DNA from: a virus
Length of the DNA: 46,202 nt
Virus record (IMG/VR): IMGVR_UViG_3300024273_000663
Span: 1-46,202 of that record
Direction: 5' to 3' (one strand)
Part shown: in pieces, positions 41,174-46,202 of the stretch
Position numbering within the stretch: the stretch's first letter is position 1
Layout of the letters: every line of letters begins with the position of its first letter
Translations under genes and position numbers: made by a program
Notes under the pieces: model-generated
What the model saw: the letters and a program-made list of their open reading frames with translations, nothing else
Databases searched by the model: none
What the model was told of the DNA's origin: nothing

Positions 41174-42766
41174 TTATCCTCGCATGTTTGAAATTATACA
41201 ATCTGCTGATGATATTGTTGTTGCAACACTAACTGCGTTTTTTAAAGCCGCTTTAGTTACTAAAACCGGATCTATAATACCGTTGCTAACCATATTCTTA
41301 TAACAACCACAAGTGGCATCTACTCCAACGCCAATCCATTCCCTGTCTTCTAAATCTTTATCCGCTTCAACATAATCTTTAGGCGATAACATATCTTCAA
41401 AACCTGCGTTTTCTAATATTGTGTGATAAGGGGATTGTATTGCTTTTAATAATATATCATACCCAGCCCCTTTTGATTCGATGACTTGAGAAGCGTTTAA
41501 TAAAGCAACGCCGCCGCCAGGAACAATACCTTCTATCAAAGCAGCTTTTGTAGCGTGCAAAGCATCTTCTACTCTGTCTTTCTTTTCTTTTAATTCAACA
41601 GCTGAATCAGCTCCAACGTAAAGGACACCTACTTTACCAGTAAGCATCGATAAACGCTGTTCAAGTTTTTTCTTAATATAACCGTTTGTTTCTTTTGCAA
41701 TTTTAGATTCAACTTCTTCAATTCTACTTGAAACATCTGCGTCAATGTCTTTAACTTGTAGTATAGTACTCTTAGAGTCCGTAACAGATTTAATCACTTC
41801 GCCTAAAACATTTATATCTATAAGGTCTAAATCATCTCCCAACTCTTCGTTAATAACAGTAGCGCCAGTTAATAAAGCAAGATCTTCGATAGTATCTTGT
41901 TTTGTCGGTCCAAACCCAGGCAAATCAACAATATTAACCTTAATGTTCCCCTTTACTTTGTTTGTTAATAAAGTAGCGTAGGGTTGCTGTTCGACTGTTG
42001 CGATTATTAATAAACTTCTTTTTGTTTTAACAACGTGTTCTAATATTCCTTGTATTCTTCTTATATTTGGTATTGGTGAACTTACTATTAAAACTAGTGG
42101 GTTTTCTAAAACAGCAGTTCCCTTATCTTTATCCGTCAATAAATACGGAGACTTGATACCTGAATCAAATTGAGTTCCCTCTACAAAATCAATATATGTT
42201 TCGTTTGTCGGTGAATCTTCCATTAATACTACACCATTCCTACCAACTTTTTCGAAAGCTTCGCCAATTTTCTCGCCAAGCTCCTTGTCGTTATTACAGC
42301 TAATATAAGCAACCTGCCGTAGCATTTCACCTTCAACTTCAATACTAATTTCTTCTAGGTAACTGGTAACTTCATCAGCGCATTCCAGAATTTGCTCCCT
42401 AACGTCTCTAATTTTTTCATTACCCTTGTACTCGTTTATGTTTTTAAGTAAAGAGTAAGCTAAGACAGTGGCGGTAGTTGTACCATCCCCTGCCTCTCTT
42501 ACTGTATTGCTGGCTGCCTCTTTTATTAAAGTAGCGCCTATATTCTCGACCGGATCCATTAAGACTACGCTTTCTGCAACGGTTACACCGTCTTTTGTTA
42601 TCACCGGCCTACCCATAGCGTCCTCATATATCACGCATTTTCCTGATGCACCCAAAGTGCTTTTCACTGCGTTTGCTAATTTTTCGACGCCATTCATTAT
42701 TTTATCCTTTGCTTCGCTGCCGAAACTTAAGTCTTTTACAATTTGACTTGGTAAGTTGAAATCCAT
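41174..42766 (-). CDS. groEL: Phage chaperonin GroEL
   Basis: This 530-residue protein is a complete group I chaperonin subunit. ATP-site motifs are DGTTTAT at 94-100, the KDGVTVAESV stretch near 58-67 and GGGVALLNAS in the C-terminal equatorial half; the DRVEDALHATKAA segment carries the conserved Asp needed for hydrolysis. The usual Gly-Gly-Met tail is absent, and the end reads CIISNMRG. Phage GroEL folds phage proteins, most likely the abundant capsid or tail proteins. It leads the pair with GroES. Its leader holds repeated TTAAATAAAAT elements typical of this genome. Confidence 0.95.
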   Translation of the reverse strand: MDFNLPSQIVKDLSFGSEAKDKIMNGVEKLANAVKSTLGASGKCVIYEDAMGRPVITKDGVTVAESVVLMDPVENIGATLIKEAASNTVREAGDGTTTATVLAYSLLKNINEYKGNEKIRDVREQILECADEVTSYLEEISIEVEGEMLRQVAYISCNNDKELGEKIGEAFEKVGRNGVVLMEDSPTNETYIDFVEGTQFDSGIKSPYLLTDKDKGTAVLENPLVLIVSSPIPNIRRIQGILEHVVKTKRSLLIIATVEQQPYATLLTNKVKGNIKVNIVDLPGFGPTKQDTIEDLALLTGATVINEELGDDLDLIDINVLGEVIKSVTDSKSTILQVKDIDADVSSRIEEVESKIAKETNGYIKKKLEQRLSMLTGKVGVLYVGADSAVELKEKKDRVEDALHATKAALIEGIVPGGGVALLNASQVIESKGAGYDILLKAIQSPYHTILENAGFEDMLSPKDYVEADKDLEDREWIGVGVDATCGCYKNMVSNGIIDPVLVTKAALKNAVSVATTISSADCIISNMRG

Positions 42767-42843
42767 TTTGATTTATTTAATTTTATTTAATTTAATTGCC
42801 TATGACTGTATTATTACGCGATAGCCGGGTATGTTTAATTCTT

Positions 42844-43308
42844 CTACTTCATAAAGTATATTTTTAAAATTGCTTTATAAACCACAATAATAACTGGTAT
42901 TAGCAGTAGCCATAGATACACAAAATAGTTTGCTTTTTTATCAATTTTTTTTTCCTTAGCCTGAATAGAATACGCTTGCTTAACTTGGGTTGTTTTGAGC
43001 ACCTTTTTAGACACAATTAATTTGGATGTATCTACTACTATAACTCTTTGCTTTCTACTCGTTAATATAGCGTTCTTGTACTCCACACCAGCTATAAACA
43101 TTGGCATTGAATCTATAGCCGGCCTTATCTCCATCTCTAGTAGCAATTCATCTCTAAAAACGTTTGTATTGCTAACCGACAACCCATCAATAGCTAACGC
43201 TACTAAGGAATCATTGCTTTGCTTACTATCTAGTTTTAAAACGTTCGTTTTCCTGGACGCGCATGAAAGTACCAATACTGCGCCAGCTAATAATAGCAGC
43301 TTTTTCAT
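42844..43308 (-). CDS. Lipoprotein with C-terminal membrane anchor (unimolecular spanin-like)
   Basis: This 154-residue protein begins with a lipoprotein signal (MKKLLLLAGAVLVLSC, lipobox LVLSC, Cys16) and ends with a membrane helix (YFVYLWLLLIPVIIVVYKAI, about 127-146). The roughly 110 residues between are polar and partly helical. An outer-membrane lipid anchor at one end and an inner-membrane helix at the other is the layout of a unimolecular spanin (as in phage T1 gp11), which fuses the two membranes in the last step of lysis. It lies at the end of the lysis cassette. A general lipoprotein of the envelope is the alternative. Confidence 0.65.
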   Translation of the reverse strand: MKKLLLLAGAVLVLSCASRKTNVLKLDSKQSNDSLVALAIDGLSVSNTNVFRDELLLEMEIRPAIDSMPMFIAGVEYKNAILTSRKQRVIVVDTSKLIVSKKVLKTTQVKQAYSIQAKEKKIDKKANYFVYLWLLLIPVIIVVYKAILKIYFMK

Positions 43309-43694
43309 TACGATATAATAACTAAAGTTATTTCTTTTGCCAACTGCATTTTTTTAAACAACGCGTCAAAAGCTTTTCTAGACTTGCCGATAAAGTTTTT
43401 ACTTTTTGTTTGCCCAACTAATATACACCCCTCGGTATCGTGATTTGTATTACCAGAATGTATTCTTACACCCTCGAATTCTGGTACGTTTAGTAACAAA
43501 GGCAATAGTCTTTTAAATCTATTAGATTTATTTATAATAACTTTATACCTGCCTTCCTTTATAGCGGTCTCGCCTTTTATCTTTACTTTTCTTTCAGTGT
43601 CTTCTAATGTGTAACATTCAAATACCCCGTCAACAAGCAGTTCACCTATTGTTGATATTTTTGTTTTATGCAGCCTTTTAATTGTTATTAGCAT
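43308..43694 (-). CDS. DUF5675-type protein, putative lysis enzyme
   Basis: This 128-residue protein matches the DUF5675 pattern. It has a beta-rich start (ECYTLEDTER), KEGRYKVIINKSNRFKRLLP, and the signature GVRIHSGNTNHDTEGCILVG, with His79 and Cys90, similar to the His and Cys of L,D-transpeptidase-like (YkuD) folds. The family is thought to work on peptidoglycan, so it is a candidate endolysin here; activity is not shown. It overlaps the small membrane gene upstream by 17 bases and the spanin-like gene by one base (TAATG). Confidence 0.75.
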   Translation of the reverse strand: MLITIKRLHKTKISTIGELLVDGVFECYTLEDTERKVKIKGETAIKEGRYKVIINKSNRFKRLLPLLLNVPEFEGVRIHSGNTNHDTEGCILVGQTKSKNFIGKSRKAFDALFKKMQLAKEITLVIIS

Positions 43695-43857
43695 TTTTAT
43701 TTTTTATGTTAAGTTTTATCCAGTCATATATTTTCATGCTAGTGAATACTATTGATATTACCAGTAGCATTATTTTTAGTGTTGCTTCCAAATGTGTTAA
43801 GCTCATTAGCAATGTTAGCGCGTTTAGCGTATAAACCCTAGAAGATCCCTGATCCAT
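43678..43857 (-). CDS. Small membrane protein of the lysis cassette (59 aa)
   Basis: A 59-residue frame runs from ATG 43857 to TAA at 43678-43680. It contains a single hydrophobic helix (about 28-45, KIMLLVISIVFTSMKIYDWI), a polar start and a basic end (KLNIKNKNANNN). It shares a TAATG overlap with the holin-like gene and overlaps the DUF5675 gene by 17 bases, so the three are translated as a unit. It may be a second holin or an antiholin; only the membrane helix and position support this. Confidence 0.6.
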   Translation of the reverse strand: MDQGSSRVYTLNALTLLMSLTHLEATLKIMLLVISIVFTSMKIYDWIKLNIKNKNANNN

Positions 43858-44063
43858 TATTCTTTTGTTTTACCTTTAGCAGCCATTAATTTCTCCACTA
43901 TAGTTGTTATTCCTTCTACTGCTATATAAGCTGTAGCTATTATTACCCAGTCTGCAGAGTCAAGCGTTCCCATAAAGAGAGCGCTTGATCCTATACAGAA
44001 CACTAATAATTTTCTACTAACCCATTTGCTTAAGTAAAAGTCTAATTTTTCTTTTGCGCTCAT
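43857..44063 (-). CDS. Holin-like membrane protein
   Basis: This 68-residue protein has a basic amphipathic start (KEKLDFYLSKWVSRKL), two hydrophobic helices (about 19-35 LLVFCIGSSALFMG and 38-57 DWVIIATAYIAVEGITTIVE) and a basic end (KLMAAKGKTKE). That size, charge and two-helix layout fit class II holins, which open the inner membrane for the lysis enzyme. It is the first gene of the lysis cassette on the late strand. Its A/T-rich leader is short (26 nt after the previous gene). Confidence 0.7.
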   Translation of the reverse strand: MSAKEKLDFYLSKWVSRKLLVFCIGSSALFMGTLDSADWVIIATAYIAVEGITTIVEKLMAAKGKTKE

Positions 44064-44089
44064 TTGTTATATTTGGTATACTGGCTGAT

Positions 44090-44455
44090 TTATACTGCGG
44101 CTGGTTCTTCGACTGGGTCAATAGGTCCTTCAGCTGGGCCGCTAGGCTCGCCTATAGACTCAAATGGTTCTACAACAGGTATGATATACTCTCCCGTAAT
44201 TGTAACGTTTAACTGCTTTGCGACCCAGTCCCATGCATACTCATCCAAGTTCCATCCTTCGTAATCAGGGCCAGCCATGGTTAAGTTGCCTTGGGCTAAA
44301 ACGTCTCCAGTATGCCCAGATTCACTTTGATTCATTAATGAATAGTAGAATGTTGCCGATGTGCCAAGGTTAACACCCACAGCTCTAGCTTCTAAAACAG
44401 ATGCTTGTATTGTTACTCCGTTTGCCCATGTTGAAATTGGATCGATTGTTTTCAT
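44090..44455 (-). CDS. Small beta-rich protein near the tail genes
   Basis: This 121-residue protein is beta-rich with an acidic, Pro/Glu-rich tail (VVEPFESIGEPSGPAEGPID). The core (SATFYYSLMNQSESGHTGDV; YEGWNLDEYAWDWVAKQLNV) has no cysteine. It sits between the methyltransferase-like and holin-like genes and is preceded on its strand by an A/T-rich tandem repeat. It could be an assembly or accessory tail protein. I do not recognise it. Confidence 0.6.
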   Translation of the reverse strand: MKTIDPISTWANGVTIQASVLEARAVGVNLGTSATFYYSLMNQSESGHTGDVLAQGNLTMAGPDYEGWNLDEYAWDWVAKQLNVTITGEYIIPVVEPFESIGEPSGPAEGPIDPVEEPAAV

Positions 44456-44463
44456 AATTATTG

Positions 44464-44496
44464 TTTGTTATTTATTTGTTATTTATTTGTTATTTA
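44464..44496. repeat. Three tandem 11-bp A/T repeats
   Basis: The unit TTTGTTATTTA occurs three times without gap (44464-44474, 44475-44485, 44486-44496). On the minus strand it reads TAAATAACAAA repeated ahead of the 121-residue gene (start 44455), so it supplies the A-rich leader used instead of a Shine-Dalgarno site. The last three bases are the stop codon of the upstream gene. Confidence 0.85.
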
Positions 44497-45030
44497 TTTT
44501 GTTAGCCAATGATGTGTGATTGGAGAGGACATAGCGCCTCCTGCATTTAAGTTAGAAGAGAATCTTAAAAATAGCGCTTGGAATTTTTCATCTGTAATGC
44601 CATTTGAAGCCCATGCTGTGTCTATAATAATTAAATCATACTTTTCAGAAGTGATGTGTTCATGTATGTCCCCGTGTATGAGGTTTATCATAGGATTTAA
44701 ATGCCCTGAAAAAATATGATAGTCTATAACCTCTTGGCTAATTTCTACAACATCTATCTTACTACATTTATTAACTTCTGATAATTCATTTGGGATTAAG
44801 CCAAGTCCTAAGCCTGCTACCAATACTTTATCATACTCAAATCCTGTAAAGTTATCTTTAAGCAATGACGAGCAAGAGGCGCACTTCCCTAAAAGCACTT
44901 CTGCATATTCAGCTTCATTTTTTATCCAATCTCCATTAGAAAATTTTATAAATGAAATTCCATCTGAATCTTTGTAGACATCAAATTCTGTGCCTGAGTA
45001 ATCTTGTATAATGCTATCTAAAATTTTCAT
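44494..45030 (-). CDS. SAM-binding methyltransferase-like (spermidine-synthase-like) protein
   Basis: This 178-residue protein has a Rossmann-type fold. The nucleotide-binding strand and loop VLVAGLGLGLIP lie at 69-80, an acidic strand end IDVVEIS at 92-98 would hold the ribose, and IHGDIHEHITSEKYDLIIID at about 118-137 gives the later motifs. This order matches spermidine-synthase-like methyltransferases. No catalytic base specific to spermidine synthase was seen, so it may be a methyltransferase or only share the fold. Its place between tail genes is unusual and could mean modification of a tail protein. It ends in the tandem repeat. Confidence 0.7.
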   Translation of the reverse strand: MKILDSIIQDYSGTEFDVYKDSDGISFIKFSNGDWIKNEAEYAEVLLGKCASCSSLLKDNFTGFEYDKVLVAGLGLGLIPNELSEVNKCSKIDVVEISQEVIDYHIFSGHLNPMINLIHGDIHEHITSEKYDLIIIDTAWASNGITDEKFQALFLRFSSNLNAGGAMSSPITHHWLTK

Positions 45031-45046
45031 ATTATTATCTATTTAA

Positions 45047-45493
45047 TTATTGTAGTGAGCAAATAGCCGCATTAGAAACAACTCCGCTACTACTTATATA
45101 CCCCTTAGTCTGTGCGGGGCTTCCATTTGTAGGAGCAAAGCCAAAAAATCCTTGCGGTGCAAAAGCTGTTCCTGCTGAATTTGAATATACTATATTGCCA
45201 TCGACCGGGAGATAACCGGTGCCATTGTGCCATAGCCGTAGGTTTGTTGTATAACTACAAGAAAAAAACCCTGCTTTTGATGAAATATTCGTTCTGTAAA
45301 AAGAAGTTAAAGCAGGAGGCGCTGTATAGTTCCTAAAGTTTAATAAAGAATTTTTTGATCCAGAATACGAGGCGTCCCAACCGCCTTGCGAATTAGCTGT
45401 AGTAACACATTGCGCTAAATTCGTGTTTGAGGGTAGTCCCAGCGCAAGACGCACATCCTGCATTGTAAAGGTTGTTGTGTTTGGTACTGCCAT
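45047..45493 (-). CDS. Putative tail-tip protein
   Basis: This 148-residue protein is Ser, Thr, Asn and Gly-rich with many aromatic residues. Its opening TTTFTMQDVRLALGLPSNTN is followed by a Gly-rich turn and the segment SLLNFRNYTAPP, seen in tail-end proteins of Bacteroidota phages as I recall. The Cys-containing rest (SKAGFFSCSYTTNLRLWHNG) is beta-rich. It overlaps the fibre stop by one base (TAATG), so the two are co-translated. A receptor-side role is inferred from position. Confidence 0.65.
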   Translation of the reverse strand: MAVPNTTTFTMQDVRLALGLPSNTNLAQCVTTANSQGGWDASYSGSKNSLLNFRNYTAPPALTSFYRTNISSKAGFFSCSYTTNLRLWHNGTGYLPVDGNIVYSNSAGTAFAPQGFFGFAPTNGSPAQTKGYISSSGVVSNAAICSLQ

Positions 45494-46202
45494 TATATAC
45501 CTGCTTTTTCTAGTCTAGCTTCCAATTCGGCTATCTTAGCTATTAATAAATCAATGTACGCGACGGATTTAAAACCGTCTTTATCAGTTCTTACAAATTC
45601 AGGATGTTTAATTTCTAATTCTTGAGCTATAACCCCGTAACGTTTTTCACTATCCCCTTTTAAGTTAAATGTTTTCCAGTCTACGTTTATAGACTCCTTT
45701 TCTACTAAAGCAATATTCTCTTTTAACCTTTTGTCTGAAGATAATATAAAGTTTGTAGCTGTAACAGTTGAATTAAATGTAGCAGACCCTGTTGAAGATA
45801 TAGCCGCAACATTTCCTGAAGCATGTCTAAATATCCACCCTCTAGTATTTGCTCCGCTCATTGTAAAGTACGTTGCCCAATCTCCTGATACTACACCATA
45901 GGTTCCTTTATTTGCTGTTGTAGCAAACATTAATCCATACGGTGGTTCTGCTGATCCTGTAGGTCCACTATATAAAGATATCCCTCTTCCTGTTCCATCG
46001 CTTTGAATAACTCCAAGTGAGTTTGCTCCTGCATTTCCAATTACAGTTAAAGACCCTGTGGAATTTAAAGACATTTTATATGTATCTCCTCCTGCAGGTC
46101 TAAACTCTAAGCTTCCTCCATTTTGTTGGCCTATATCATATTGAGTAGCTCCATTCTTTTTAAAGCTTAAATATGCCCATCCATCTGTAGAATCTATAGA
46201 TA
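45493..46202 (-). CDS. Tail fibre with C-terminal S74 intramolecular chaperone (partial, 5' end outside)
   Basis: The frame is open to the right edge, so the start lies outside; 235 or more residues are visible. The beta-rich, Gly/Asn/Thr-rich body (YGLMFATTANKGTYGVVSGD) looks like a trimeric fibre shaft. The last 80 residues are a peptidase S74 chaperone domain: the Ser-Asp and Lys dyad in SSDKRLKEN, then YGVIAQELE and a final coiled coil (SVAYIDLLIAKIAELEARLE). This domain trimerises the fibre and then cuts itself off between the Ser and the shaft. An internal ATG at 46074 is not the start, because coding continues upstream of it. Confidence 0.85.
   Translation of the reverse strand, partial: SIDSTDGWAYLSFKKNGATQYDIGQQNGGSLEFRPAGGDTYKMSLNSTGSLTVIGNAGANSLGVIQSDGTGRGISLYSGPTGSAEPPYGLMFATTANKGTYGVVSGDWATYFTMSGANTRGWIFRHASGNVAAISSTGSATFNSTVTATNFILSSDKRLKENIALVEKESINVDWKTFNLKGDSEKRYGVIAQELEIKHPEFVRTDKDGFKSVAYIDLLIAKIAELEARLEKAGI

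Noticed and set aside
42800-42866. Short open frame ending LNIPGYRVIIQS between GroEL and the spanin-like gene
   Set aside because: It reads like protein, but has no start codon and only about 23 codons after an in-frame stop, so it may be a remnant or chance.
44068-44075. TATATTTG, a match to the Bacteroidota -7 promoter element
   Set aside because: It is on the plus strand where all genes run on the minus strand, and no TTG element lies at the right distance.

Overview
The window is a segment of a tailed, probably short-tailed (podovirus-like) bacteriophage genome. The likely host is a Bacteroidota bacterium, most plausibly an aquatic flavobacterium. Evidence for the host is the AT-rich DNA, gene starts preceded by A/T-rich leaders (TAAATAA-like) rather than Shine-Dalgarno sequences, and the phage protein families present. 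No integrase, repressor, tRNA, CRISPR array or insertion sequence was seen. Both edges cut through genes, so this is an internal part of a larger genome.

The layout is two convergent arms meeting near 10.1 kb. The left arm (1-10,079, plus strand) is early regulation, recombination, replication and nucleotide metabolism. In order it holds the tail of an HTH protein, a sigma factor, a recombination set (ERF-type annealing protein, RecE-like exonuclease, SSB-like protein with an acidic DDLPF tail), a candidate small RNA with terminator, a primase-helicase, a thymidylate-synthase-family enzyme whose key residue suggests dCMP as substrate, a GIY-YIG-like/MazG fusion, a second MazG-like protein, a T7-endonuclease-I-like nuclease, small proteins and a B12-dependent (class II) ribonucleotide reductase. 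A bidirectional terminator at 10,102-10,134 separates the arms.

The right arm (46,202 down to 10,133, minus strand) is late. In transcription order: a tail fibre with an S74 chaperone end (running off the right edge), a tail-tip protein, a methyltransferase-like protein, a lysis cassette (two small membrane proteins, a DUF5675 protein, a lipoprotein with a C-terminal membrane anchor resembling a unimolecular spanin), GroEL and GroES, a winged-helix-like protein, and a run of small basic proteins sharing an SPxK motif. Then come packaging and head genes (possible small terminase, large terminase, portal, acidic scaffold-like protein, major capsid protein), two connector/ring proteins, a very large tail protein, an Ig/FN3-like protein, internal virion-type proteins and a 2483-residue giant protein. 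Two hairpins on the late strand bracket the gene after the capsid gene. The order terminase-portal-capsid-ring-large tail protein-giant cargo resembles crAss-like and related Bacteroidota podoviruses; that placement is inference.

No stretch over 300 bases lacks a gene; the longest gap is 2801-2975. Four genes of 48-59 codons and two slightly longer hidden ones are annotated here by direct reading (7419-7589, 7782-7928, 38136-38297, 40312-40461, 43678-43857, and the partial 3-137). The most interesting items are the dCMP-type signature in the ThyA homologue, the SPxK protein cluster beside GroEL/ES, the multi-domain giant virion protein, the spanin-like lysis gene and the candidate small RNA.
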